Under the pieces are notes generated by a model. It was not told where the DNA came from and did not search any database. It worked only from the letters and a program-made list of their open reading frames with translations. A stretch of 53,944 nucleotides of DNA. It comes from a virus. Where the stretch lies: IMG/VR virus record IMGVR_UViG_3300005663_000055, positions 1 through 53,944 of that record. One strand, given 5' to 3'. The translations under genes and the position numbers were made by a program. Positions 24,650 through 33,241 of this stretch are shown here, piece by piece. Within the stretch, counting starts at the first letter, position 1. The number at the start of each line of letters is the position of its first letter.

Positions 24650-27600
24650 TCACCCGGCTATTTGGAGACTTTTCTGCCATTTTCCAGAGATTTTTATCTT
24701 TTTTCCCTCGGCGGCGAGGGCTTCCCAATCACCCTGGTATCGGGCGTTACCAATACAGTCACCAAACCGGTCCACGACCTCAACCAGGGTGTCCTTCTCA
24801 CCCTCCAGGGAGATGTCCCCAGTCTCAAAGTTGAACACGCAGTCGCACTGGTCTCCCCAGTTCGGCCCAAACTGGAAGTCGACCACCATCGGCACGATCA
24901 TCCAGGGGAACCGATGGGGGATCTGGTCGACCAAGTGCGTCCGGGTCGCCCGCATCAGGAAAGCGGCCTCCTCCGGGATCAGATCGAATACGATACTGTC
25001 GTGGACGTAGGCCCACATCTTGGATTCAAGCTGCGCGTCCTGCATGGACTGATGGATGAAGCCCGTGGCCCAGATGATGATATCGGACGCGCCGCCCTGG
25101 ATCGGTGTATTGACTGCCCGGCGGTGGCGGTCACCCTCGTCGTAGTACATCGACAGATCGCGCCAGCGTCCTGTCGGCGTCCACACGCCCTGGCGCTGGC
25201 GACCGGCCTCGGCGTCCCAGTACGGTGTGTCTGCCTCGTAGTGCCGCTGATTGATCCACTCAGCCGCCTGAGGCATCATCGCGAACAGAGCCGCCTGGAT
25301 CGTCTCCGCCTTCTCCTCCGAAATCTTTAGCTGTTTGGCGATGGACGCCGGGCCGCGTCCATAGAAGGTACCAAACACGACCGCCTTGGCCTGGAAACGC
25401 TCGTCATCCGTAACGTCCTCGACGGCCTTCTGGAATCCCATGGCCGCAACCTCGCGGTGAACGTCCCGACTGGGATCGGAGAGGACCGCGATGAAGTTCC
25501 TGTCGCCGCTGACCGCCGCGATCACGCGCAGTTCGGCCTGACCCACGTCGAAGTTGGCCAAGAGGCCCCTCTTGCCGAAGCGGGAAAGGTACATCTTCCG
25601 AATCTTCTTCGGGACCTGCTGGATGTTGGGGCCGCTACTGGTCGTTCTGCCTGTCCGCGCCGTGGTTAGGTTGAACGAAGCCGACTGGCACAGCACCTCG
25701 TAGAGTTCCGCCTCGTAGCAGCGGCAGTCGTTCAGCGCGCTGCGCGTGTCCCACCACTCCGGGCACTCCACCACGGGACAGTTTTCGTAGGCTTTCTTCA
25801 AGTATGTGCTGTAGATCTTCGAGGCCTTGCGGTAGTCCTTGATCATCTCCAAGATGTCGGCCCGATCACCCTCGGTCTCGCCGAACTCCGCGAGCTTGTC
25901 CGACATCAGTTCGATGCTCGCCTCGTTTGTCGACGGCATCCCGTTGGGAAACATGTCGGTTTTAATCTTTCCCAGTGCTGAGACGAGAGGCATGCGCAGG
26001 ATATCGAACAACAGTTCCGCAAGGTGGTACGTGCTGTTGAAATTGAGTTCCAGTTCCCCCATCTGGTACGGCTTAGTGCGCGCTTTCTCGGTTTTCTTCT
26101 TGGCCCGCTCGGCGTCTGCCTTTGCTATTCGACGCCGAGTCCACTCCCCACGGCACGGGCTCTCCTTGAAACGGGCCTTGATCCCGGCCATCTCTTTCTC
26201 GGCGACGTCAGCCAGACGATCACGCATCTCCCCGTCGATGCGTCCACCGTTCTGCTCCATCTCAATGAAGGCAGCGTACGGATGGATGCCAAAGAGGTGG
26301 AAAGGCTCCCACTGTTTCGCGCGAACGAGCTTATCCGCGAGGATCGGAATCAACTGGAGAACGACATCCACGTCTTCGGCCGCGTAGTACAGCAGCTTGT
26401 TGAGCGGAATGTTCGTGTAGTACTGCTCATCTTTCGGCAGGTGGCTCAGAAACTCTTGCAGTTCGTCCGCGTAGCCAGCCTCATCGGAAAGGTTTCGGAC
26501 CGTGATCTCCTTCAGTCCATTCTCCGTGGATGTGCCCAGATGAAGCGCATAGCTGGCAAGCTGGGTATCGAACGCGATCTTCCACTTCTTCGCGCCCAGT
26601 TTGAACCGTGACCAGTGCAGGTCGAACTTGATATTCGCTCCGACAACGGGGACGGTGGCCAGAAGCTCGCAGTACTTCTCTGCGACCTTGCGCTGCTGGT
26701 CCAGCGTCATCGTCGCCTCCGGATGGAACATGAAAATCACCCGGGCGAAGTGCGGCTTGTGCGACAAGTTGATCGTGATGACTCGCCCACCGGGAAGAAA
26801 TGGCTTGATCGCGCCCTTTTTCTCATTGCCCTCCGGACCGACGGTCTCCAAGTCCAGAGCGAACCACTGGATCAGGCCGCCCCTGTACAGTTCGATGACC
26901 TCGTTCATGTACGCGATAGCTTCATCGCAGTCGAGAATGGCCTTGTAGTCCTTATCCGGCTTCTGCTCGACCACACCGTCGATCCATTTGCGCGCCTGTC
27001 GGAACGCGTCCGCCAACTTGTGGCGTTCGTTGATCTTGCCCTCGTACTGGAACGAGGACGGATGCAAGATCGGCATCACCTTTAGTTGCGGCACGGCCTC
27101 CATCTGGAAGCCTTTCGCTTCGAGCGGCTTGACGAAGTTCTCCAGGAAGACCGGATCGTCCATACGGTCCGGGCTGACTCCGTCCTCGCCCATCGGGAAA
27201 TCGATCCCGTGGTCGAAACAGAAGTCTTCCAGACGGACCGCAGCCCAGACATTCTTCGGCGGCGTCGTATGGCGGTAGGTGCCGTGCAGTTTCTTCATCT
27301 CGCTGAAGCCCAGCACCGTACCTGTGGCATACTTACCGGCTGTGACGACCACGTCGGCCTGGGCATGGAGAACCGCGCGCCACAGGTTCCGGGAGCAGCA
27401 CTTTATCTGCTCAACCGAGGGCTTGTTCTTCACACTCCCGCCGTAGCAGAAGACTGTATTCGTGTAGGCCACGTCCCGATCCGGGTCGAAGCCCGCGTCA
27501 ACAAGCTGCTCGCGGAGGATACCTCCAGCCTGACCAACAAAACCACGACCCTGCTCGTCCTCATCCGGGCCGGGGGCCTCGCCGATGATCAGCAGCTTGG

Positions 27601-27685
27601 GCTTGGTCTCTGTATACGTCGGCCAGACCACCTGCCTCGATGGCTTTCGCCGGTCACACCGCCAGCAATCCGCCATAAAGCGCAT
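24650..27685 (-). CDS. uracil-DNA-glycosylase-like / family A DNA polymerase fusion, 1011 aa
   Basis: Residues 1-260 match family 4 uracil-DNA glycosylases: WRCDRRKP cysteines, LLIIGEAPGPDEDEQGRGF, FVGQAGGILREQL and a late ILHPSSF. Residues about 285-480 form a DnaQ-like 3'-5' exonuclease (FALDLETVG, VGANIKFDLHWSR, YAAEDVDVVL). Residues about 560-1011 are a PolA domain with motif A NFDVGQAELRVIAA, motif B (QAKAVVFGTFYGRGPASIA) and motif C WAYVHDSIVFD. This is the replicative polymerase and the N-terminal UDG-like domain recalls SPO1-type phage polymerases. Whether the UDG part is catalytic or only binds uracil cannot be told. The start overlaps the primase stop (TGATG). Confidence 0.95.
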   Translation of the reverse strand: MRFMADCWRCDRRKPSRQVVWPTYTETKPKLLIIGEAPGPDEDEQGRGFVGQAGGILREQLVDAGFDPDRDVAYTNTVFCYGGSVKNKPSVEQIKCCSRNLWRAVLHAQADVVVTAGKYATGTVLGFSEMKKLHGTYRHTTPPKNVWAAVRLEDFCFDHGIDFPMGEDGVSPDRMDDPVFLENFVKPLEAKGFQMEAVPQLKVMPILHPSSFQYEGKINERHKLADAFRQARKWIDGVVEQKPDKDYKAILDCDEAIAYMNEVIELYRGGLIQWFALDLETVGPEGNEKKGAIKPFLPGGRVITINLSHKPHFARVIFMFHPEATMTLDQQRKVAEKYCELLATVPVVGANIKFDLHWSRFKLGAKKWKIAFDTQLASYALHLGTSTENGLKEITVRNLSDEAGYADELQEFLSHLPKDEQYYTNIPLNKLLYYAAEDVDVVLQLIPILADKLVRAKQWEPFHLFGIHPYAAFIEMEQNGGRIDGEMRDRLADVAEKEMAGIKARFKESPCRGEWTRRRIAKADAERAKKKTEKARTKPYQMGELELNFNSTYHLAELLFDILRMPLVSALGKIKTDMFPNGMPSTNEASIELMSDKLAEFGETEGDRADILEMIKDYRKASKIYSTYLKKAYENCPVVECPEWWDTRSALNDCRCYEAELYEVLCQSASFNLTTARTGRTTSSGPNIQQVPKKIRKMYLSRFGKRGLLANFDVGQAELRVIAAVSGDRNFIAVLSDPSRDVHREVAAMGFQKAVEDVTDDERFQAKAVVFGTFYGRGPASIAKQLKISEEKAETIQAALFAMMPQAAEWINQRHYEADTPYWDAEAGRQRQGVWTPTGRWRDLSMYYDEGDRHRRAVNTPIQGGASDIIIWATGFIHQSMQDAQLESKMWAYVHDSIVFDLIPEEAAFLMRATRTHLVDQIPHRFPWMIVPMVVDFQFGPNWGDQCDCVFNFETGDISLEGEKDTLVEVVDRFGDCIGNARYQGDWEALAAEGKKIKISGKWQKSLQIAG

Positions 27686-28602
27686 CAGACGATCCCCAGG
27701 CGTAAACGGTCGACGTCCGTGAGGGACAGCGGCTGAGACGACAGCAGCATATCCGCCAGGATGGCCTTATCCAGCGAGTCCGGGTCCTGACCGGAGGGCA
27801 GCAGTACGGCTCCGACGGGCACGCCCAGCCCCTGGAACCGGGCGATGGCGTCGAAGGTCATATCGATAGCATCCGAATCGAGAACCAGCCGGACGCCCTG
27901 GGGACCGGCCGCCTTGGAGAGCATCTCCACCTGAGCACGGCTGACGTACTTCCCGTAGATCGCCACGCCGTTTGGGCCGCAGGACAGCGCGGAGAAGTTT
28001 CCTTCGCACACGTAGATCGGCCATTCCGGATTGACATTCTCCAGGTTCCACACGCACATGGCCTTGTCAGAACCCGTGGCGCTCTGGTATTTGGGTTTGA
28101 CCCCGTCCCGGATCGCCCGGGCAGTCCAGTAGACGAGCGTAGCGTTGGTGTAGTCGGGAAACAGCAGCCGGTACTCGTGGTTCCGGTCGTTCCAGGCCTT
28201 CAGGCCCAGTTGATACTGACGCCATTCCGACACGTTACGCCGGAGCGCGTACTCGCGGACGACTGGAACGGCCCAGGAGTTCCAAACCTGCTGCGGCAAC
28301 TCCACTTCCCGGGCCTCAGTCTTCTCCACCTCCCCCTCTGGCGTGACCGTGAGCCTCCGCCATAGCTCGGCTGTCTCCGGAGGACCCCCCTCGACCTCGG
28401 CCTTCGTGATCCCGAGCAGTTCCAGGAGGCGAGCGGGACGACCACGCTCCATGCACCGCTGACAGAAGAAGCCCTTCTCCTCGTTGACGTAGAAATGCCC
28501 GCTGTTGTCGTCGCAGAACGGGCAGATAAAACGGTGCTCGTCGTCCGCGATGTGGATCGGCTGCCCGAGCTTCTTGACTATCGCGTTGATGAAGTTCGAC
28601 AT
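27685..28602 (-). CDS. DnaG-type DNA primase, 305 aa
   Basis: The N-terminal zinc finger CPFCDDNSGHF...GFFCQRCMERG is followed by a TOPRIM core: YVCEGNFSALSCG carries the catalytic Glu and VRLVLDSDAID the acidic metal ligands. It lacks the C-terminal helicase-binding domain of bacterial DnaG and is short, as in other phages. It lays RNA primers for lagging-strand synthesis. It overlaps the helicase stop by TGATG and the polymerase start likewise, so primase, helicase and polymerase are tightly coupled. Confidence 0.92.
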   Translation of the reverse strand: MSNFINAIVKKLGQPIHIADDEHRFICPFCDDNSGHFYVNEEKGFFCQRCMERGRPARLLELLGITKAEVEGGPPETAELWRRLTVTPEGEVEKTEAREVELPQQVWNSWAVPVVREYALRRNVSEWRQYQLGLKAWNDRNHEYRLLFPDYTNATLVYWTARAIRDGVKPKYQSATGSDKAMCVWNLENVNPEWPIYVCEGNFSALSCGPNGVAIYGKYVSRAQVEMLSKAAGPQGVRLVLDSDAIDMTFDAIARFQGLGVPVGAVLLPSGQDPDSLDKAILADMLLSSQPLSLTDVDRLRLGIV

Positions 28603-29921
28603 CAGCGCCCCAGCGTTTCTTTGAATAGCGCAATGGCCTTCTTAAAGACTACAGGAACCTTGACCGCCTCGCCCCGACGATTCACCGACACGTTCAAAGT
28701 GGCCTTGTTACCCTGGGCCTCGTCACTTTGGGTCTGGTGAATGAACATCATCAGGTCACAGTCTGCCACCTGGGCGTACGACTCCGCCACCTCCTCCGTA
28801 TCGCCCTCTCCCGCATCCCCATCCTTACCGCTCTTGCGCCGAAGCTGCGTACCGGTCAGGATCGCACACTCGTAATCGTCCGCTAACGCTTTTAACTGAT
28901 CATAGATCAGGCTCATGGAAAGGTACGAATTGTCCTGCACCGGCTTTTTCATCTTGTTGGCGTAGTCAACGATCACCAAGTCAGGGTTGATCCCCCGGAT
29001 GACCTTCAACTGACCAAGAGTCGCGTGCATCTCGGGCACGCCAACGACGCCGGGGCTGTCATAAATGATTTCCAGGCACGCGGAAGGCTGAGCCTGGACG
29101 ATTTTATCGCAGAAACTCTCCACATCGTAACCCTGCATGATCTGTTCGGCCGTCATCCCGCTGAAACGCTGCGCGTACTTCACCATGACATCCATCTTCG
29201 TCATGTCGCCGAAGCTGAAATGGACGACGGTCTTACCCTGGTAGATCGCGCTCGCGCCAAGGTTGACCATGAGCGTGCTCTTTCCCCGCTTCGGCCTCGC
29301 CGCGACAACCCAAATCTGCCCCGCACCGATACCGCCGTGTGTAGCCCGGTCGAGACTGGGAAAGTAGGTCTTGATCTTGAACTTCGGATAGTACGCCCGA
29401 TCTGCAATCATTCTGTCACGAAATCCCTGAATCTTCTCGAAGAAACTCCACGATTCAGTCTGTCTCGATCCTACAGCCAGGGCCTTGCGCACCAGGATCT
29501 CGGCCTCGTCCAGCGGTCCCTGCTGATCGATCAGGTCGAGCACGTTCTTCATCGCGCTGCGCAGACTGGAACTCTGCGCGAAGTAGCAGACCGACTGCAT
29601 GATCGCGTCGCGGTTCGTGATCTCCTCACGATAGATCTGCTCGACAACCCGGTGGATCTCCTGCTTCGTTTCGTCCCGCGTGTTGAACGAGAGGAAGTAG
29701 TCACCCATTTCCTTCCGCATGCTATCGTAGGAAGGAGATTCCGCGTGCTTCTTGAAGAAGCCCAGAAGGATCTGAGCCACTTGCATGTGCGTGTCAAGGA
29801 TGAAGAAGCGCGGCTGTACAACATCTGGGTGCAGCTTCAGGAACGACGGGTCCCGAGCCATCAGTTTTAGGATGCCAAGTTGATACGTCAGATCGTACGA
29901 ATACTTCTGCTGTACGGCCAC
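28602..29921 (-). CDS. DnaB-type replicative helicase, 439 aa
   Basis: Walker A AARPKRGKSTLMVN, Walker B LVIVDYANKM, and a DnaB-like C-terminus with QLRRKSG, DCDLMMFIHQ and NVSVNRRGE. Residues 1-180 are the helical N-terminal collar domain. Forms a hexameric ring that unwinds the fork and works with the primase. GTG at 29921 has GGAG 7 nt upstream. First of the helicase-primase-polymerase trio. Confidence 0.93.
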   Translation of the reverse strand: MAVQQKYSYDLTYQLGILKLMARDPSFLKLHPDVVQPRFFILDTHMQVAQILLGFFKKHAESPSYDSMRKEMGDYFLSFNTRDETKQEIHRVVEQIYREEITNRDAIMQSVCYFAQSSSLRSAMKNVLDLIDQQGPLDEAEILVRKALAVGSRQTESWSFFEKIQGFRDRMIADRAYYPKFKIKTYFPSLDRATHGGIGAGQIWVVAARPKRGKSTLMVNLGASAIYQGKTVVHFSFGDMTKMDVMVKYAQRFSGMTAEQIMQGYDVESFCDKIVQAQPSACLEIIYDSPGVVGVPEMHATLGQLKVIRGINPDLVIVDYANKMKKPVQDNSYLSMSLIYDQLKALADDYECAILTGTQLRRKSGKDGDAGEGDTEEVAESYAQVADCDLMMFIHQTQSDEAQGNKATLNVSVNRRGEAVKVPVVFKKAIALFKETLGR

Positions 29922-29952
29922 GCGCCTGCTCCACAGTTATTCCCTCCCCCAC

Positions 29953-30345
29953 TTACCCAGAAATCTTCTTCAACTCGGCCACGAGCGATTCAGCGAGTCC
30001 CCGAGACAGACCGTCGGCGATGGCCTTGATCGTGGCCTGTACCTGAGGTGGCAGCGATTCGGGATTGACATGCTTTTGTAGAACCGCGTGGTCCTGACCG
30101 ACTGAGGAAAGGTATTCCTGGCACCATTCCGCGTTTCCGATGCTCGCACGCCGGTCTGCAAACAGAAGCTGCTCGATCAGTTCCTTGGCCCAGAGAGCAT
30201 TCGCAATCGTTGAGATCCGCTGCCGCGCCTCAGCAGGCGTCTCGCCCGGCTTGAGTTCGTCCTCCACCGCTACGTGCGGGTGGTGGACCACGTACTGGTA
30301 GCGGGGAGACGGTACGGAGTTCTCAACGGTAATGCTGATTCTCAA
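29953..30345 (-). CDS. hypothetical protein, 130 aa
   Basis: Start is TTG at 30345 with a GGGG stretch upstream, so it is uncertain. The N-terminal 30 residues are beta-rich (RISITVENSV, YQYVVHHPHVAVE). The rest is helical with a QATIKAIADGLSRGLAES segment near the end. It directly precedes dnaB and may be part of the replication machinery by position only. Confidence 0.65.
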   Translation of the reverse strand: MRISITVENSVPSPRYQYVVHHPHVAVEDELKPGETPAEARQRISTIANALWAKELIEQLLFADRRASIGNAEWCQEYLSSVGQDHAVLQKHVNPESLPPQVQATIKAIADGLSRGLAESLVAELKKISG

Positions 30346-30410
30346 GGGGCACCCCTAGCCGAGCAGATCGGCATTTCAAGTTGTAGATTCGGAAAAACGA
30401 ACCTGTCCCA

Positions 30411-30437
30411 CTATGTATTTCGGATTGGGTCGGCAAT
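30411..30437 (-). promoter_or_regulatory. AATCCGAAATACA promoter-type motif
   Basis: The minus strand reads TTGCCGACCCAATCCGAAAT then ACATAG. It overlaps the end of the 128-aa gene and lies upstream of the dnaB gene block. Confidence 0.45.
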
Positions 30438-30797
30438 TTCCAGAGGTCTTTTCTCAGATTTTTTCAGACCCACCGTCCACATGATCGGCCAGGGTTCGCC
30501 AACGTCCGGGAGGATGTGTGTGTCGCGGAAGGAAACCTCTTGCCCTGCAAGTAACAGCCTATACGTGGGTAGTGTGAGCGTTTCAGGCGGCACGTAGACG
30601 AACTTCATGTTGATCACCCACATGTAGTCAGGGCAGGGGTCTTTATCCACAACTGCGACCGGCCGCGATACGCAAATCTTCTCGTTCATAAAGGCCGCCT
30701 CGAACGACCACTCGGCATGTCGAGGAGCGTCGCCGGTCATACCACGGACGTACCACTCACGCCCTTCTGTCCAAGAATCGATTGGAGAAATTTTCAT
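30411..30797 (-). CDS. hypothetical protein, 128 aa
   Basis: ATG at 30797 overlaps the TGA of the preceding gene (ATGA). An upstream start at 30866 would lie inside that gene. Beta-rich sequence (MWVINMKFVYVPPETLTL, YRLLLAGQEVSF) with no family assignment. Ends with TAG inside the promoter motif at 30411. Confidence 0.7.
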   Translation of the reverse strand: MKISPIDSWTEGREWYVRGMTGDAPRHAEWSFEAAFMNEKICVSRPVAVVDKDPCPDYMWVINMKFVYVPPETLTLPTYRLLLAGQEVSFRDTHILPDVGEPWPIMWTVGLKKSEKRPLEIADPIRNT

Positions 30798-31075
30798 GCG
30801 CTGGAGAAAATTCTCGGAGGCCTGTACCAAAACCGTCCAAGAGGGCCGATGATAAGCCTGCTGCACTCGGGGCAGATCAGCGGAATGTCGCGGTCGTTGA
30901 GTTCGTGCTCGGTGAGGGGCTCAAAGCAGGAGACGCAGAGCCGAATAAGCTGGAAATGGAGGGGTTGGGTGACCGCAAAAAGGCCGGAACCGCAGCCAGG
31001 GCAGAAGATGACGGACCCTTCTGGCACAGGCTGGTCCCTATCGGGACCGCGTACGAGCCTCTCCATCACGGCCAT
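30794..31075 (-). CDS. zinc-ribbon protein, 93 aa
   Basis: Three CxxC knuckles are visible: FCPGCGSG, LCVSCFEP and ICPECSRL, so two zinc sites or one shared site are likely. ATG at 31075 has GGAGG 5 nt upstream and overlaps the helicase stop. Possible roles in DNA binding or transcription cannot be chosen between. Confidence 0.75.
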   Translation of the reverse strand: MAVMERLVRGPDRDQPVPEGSVIFCPGCGSGLFAVTQPLHFQLIRLCVSCFEPLTEHELNDRDIPLICPECSRLIIGPLGRFWYRPPRIFSSA

Positions 31076-32592
31076 ACCATCCTCCCGTGCGTCAGCCCAT
31101 ACTTGCGAAAGTCTATAGTGCACACTTCTGGGCATGGGACGTCCAATACGTTAAGGCCGAACGCGCGGTAGTGTTCCCGCCGCTTACGGCTCTGCGCTTG
31201 GAGTATCTTGTGGCAGTGATCATCGGAATCCCAGTAGTGCACAACGGGTGTAAGACCTTGGTTCCTTCTCATAGTACGCCCTGCACGCTGAGACGACAAG
31301 GAAAAAGTGTTGCCCGCTGCTAGGTTTACAGCATCCGTGACCACGTCGAGGCTGATTGCCTCCGAAAGAACGCTGGAGCCGATCACCACGGGCAGGTCCG
31401 TCTCCATGAAGCGCCGCCTGACCTCCTGAGTGCCGAACGACGCTTCGTGAACGCCTCGCAGCGGGGATACAGCCAGTGCTTTGTCAGCCCCGAACCACGC
31501 GAGGCTCTCCACGTCCTGCTCCTGGAGGAACTGCATGAGTCGCCGCGCGTGCTCGTGCTGCTTGATAAGGCACAGGATCTTCCCGCACCCGGCCAAGTTG
31601 GTGATCAGGCGAGCGAAGCGCTCAGTCCGGAAGTCGTTCAGGACGATGAAGTGCTTGTAGATGACGTTGTAGTCCATGCTGATCATCAAGTTCTTCGGCC
31701 CGCCACGCCGCATGGCCGGAGGCCTGGGCATCGGGACCATGTGGACATAGGTCAGCGGCAGGTAGCCCATCTTCTGGAGGTGATGCAACGGGATCAGCAC
31801 CCGGATCGGGCCGCAGTAGCCTACCGTCTGCATGTCCTCGATCAGGTTGTACGGGTTCCAGGTCTCGAAATCGCGCACTGGCGTGGCATCGAAGCCGTAG
31901 GACTTAATCACGTCAATAGCCTGGGCGAAGTTGATGTACGTGTTGGCCGATCCCAGATGCCGCACCTCGTCGTAATAGACGACCTCGCAGGATCGTATCC
32001 AATCATTCCACGGCCCGGCCTTACTGGTATGGCGCTCGAACGCGTCGAAGCGGGCTACGACGACCGGGCACGTCGGGTTACCCTTCCCCAGGATCTGGAC
32101 CTTGTGCCCGAACTCCCGCAGGTCGTCCACGATCTGCTTCGTGTGAGATCCGGTGAAACAGACGACCATGATCCGCCACTCAGGCTGAGCGCGGAGAATG
32201 CTGTGCGCCATGGCCGACATGATCGCCGTCTTGCCTGACCCTGTGGGAGCCGCGCAGATCCCCCGGTCTTCCGACAGCATCATCTTGGAGGCTTTGATCT
32301 GGTACGCGCGCGGTTCGCGGCCGATGAAGCAGGACTCGTCAACCTCGAATACGGTCTCGTCCTTGGCCCACATCTTGTCGTCGATGCGGTAGTCCTTCAA
32401 TTCGTCGATCATCCAGGGGACGATCCCGGCCGGGACGAAGCCCTGGTCGGTAACAATGGTCACCGGCATATTCAGGCCCGTGTCCTTGTCCTTCACCTTG
32501 CGGACCAGGAGCCTGTCGAGGGCTTTCTGCTCTTTCTTGTAGTCGAATCCAAGACGAGCGAGGTTGGACTTGATCTGCTCGAACGTGATCAG
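31066..32592 (-). CDS. SF2 DNA helicase, UvsW-like, 508 aa
   Basis: Motif I APTGSGKTA, motif Ia VVCFTGSHTKQIV, motif II YYDEVRHL (DExxH), motif III-like FDATPVRD, motif VI SQRAGRTMRR. This order fits UvsW/RecG-like SF2 enzymes that remodel forks and branched DNA. The N-terminus LITFEQIKSNLARLGF is a plausible start. I propose CTG at 32592, forming a CTGA overlap with the preceding stop and GGGAG 8 nt upstream. GTG at 32637 is the alternative. First large gene of the replication operon. Confidence 0.88.
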   Translation of the reverse strand: MITFEQIKSNLARLGFDYKKEQKALDRLLVRKVKDKDTGLNMPVTIVTDQGFVPAGIVPWMIDELKDYRIDDKMWAKDETVFEVDESCFIGREPRAYQIKASKMMLSEDRGICAAPTGSGKTAIMSAMAHSILRAQPEWRIMVVCFTGSHTKQIVDDLREFGHKVQILGKGNPTCPVVVARFDAFERHTSKAGPWNDWIRSCEVVYYDEVRHLGSANTYINFAQAIDVIKSYGFDATPVRDFETWNPYNLIEDMQTVGYCGPIRVLIPLHHLQKMGYLPLTYVHMVPMPRPPAMRRGGPKNLMISMDYNVIYKHFIVLNDFRTERFARLITNLAGCGKILCLIKQHEHARRLMQFLQEQDVESLAWFGADKALAVSPLRGVHEASFGTQEVRRRFMETDLPVVIGSSVLSEAISLDVVTDAVNLAAGNTFSLSSQRAGRTMRRNQGLTPVVHYWDSDDHCHKILQAQSRKRREHYRAFGLNVLDVPCPEVCTIDFRKYGLTHGRMVWP

Positions 32593-32810
32593 AGGTCGAT
32601 CTCCCAGACCAGGAATCCGCAGGGCTTGAGAATCCACATGTCGTGGCTCAAATCGTCGACGACACGGACCTTGAGGAAGTTCTCGGCGCGTTCGTCCACT
32701 TTCGGGGCCTGCTCCAGGAGGCGCAGAGCTTCCCGAGCGCCGTCGTCCTTGCAGATCCGAAGACACTGGATCATGTGCTCGATCTCGTGTGGCTTCATCT
32801 GGCGTGCCAT
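32589..32810 (-). CDS. hypothetical protein, 73 aa
   Basis: ATG at 32810 with AGGAGG 5 nt upstream. Helical N-terminus with several Cys/Met (HMIQCLRICKDD), beta-rich end (MWILKPCGFLVWEIDL). It is the first gene after a good promoter and coupled to the UvsW-like helicase. Confidence 0.72.
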   Translation of the reverse strand: MARQMKPHEIEHMIQCLRICKDDGAREALRLLEQAPKVDERAENFLKVRVVDDLSHDMWILKPCGFLVWEIDL

Positions 32811-32821
32811 GCGATCCTCCT

Positions 32822-32856
32822 GCCTGTATTATCGGAAAGTCAACCCTATTTGGTCA
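32822..32856 (-). promoter_or_regulatory. promoter TTGACC-18-GATAAT of the replication operon
   Basis: The minus strand reads TTGACC, 18 nt, GATAAT, with TCC directly before the -10 as in the other motif copies. It lies upstream of the 73-aa gene and the whole helicase-to-clamp operon. Confidence 0.65.
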
Positions 32857-33225
32857 ACTTTTTCCCAGAAGAAACCGCCGGACGTGCTCTGCGGCCTCTT
32901 CCATGTTCCCCAAGTACCAGTTCTCTTCCTCGACAGCGGCATCCACCTCCACAAGCAGGGAAGCCACCGCCTCTTCCAGATTCTGCGGCTCCGGTTCGGC
33001 CTTAGGCTCCTTCGGCTTGATCGCCTCGATGACCTTTCGGCACAGAGCCTCTGCCTGTGCCAGCGAGATCAGACCGTGCGGGGCACTGGTGTACATCGAG
33101 CCACTGTCCGTTACGATGGTCCAGCTTTTGACAAAATGTGGCCCGAGCAACGACGCCCCCATTATATCGTAGCGAACGGTGTATCCGTCGATTTCAGCCT
33201 CTCTGACGATGTGGGGCTCGATCAT
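32854..33225 (-). CDS. hypothetical protein, 123 aa
   Basis: ATG at 33225 (MIEPHIVREAEIDGYTVRY); the longer frame to 33357 lies inside the next gene. A beta-rich first half is followed by a Lys/Glu/Pro linker and a helical end (EEAVASLLVEVDAAVEE). No family recognised. Confidence 0.72.
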   Translation of the reverse strand: MIEPHIVREAEIDGYTVRYDIMGASLLGPHFVKSWTIVTDSGSMYTSAPHGLISLAQAEALCRKVIEAIKPKEPKAEPEPQNLEEAVASLLVEVDAAVEEENWYLGNMEEAAEHVRRFLLGKS

Positions 33226-33241
33226 GGTCTGTCTCCTGTCC

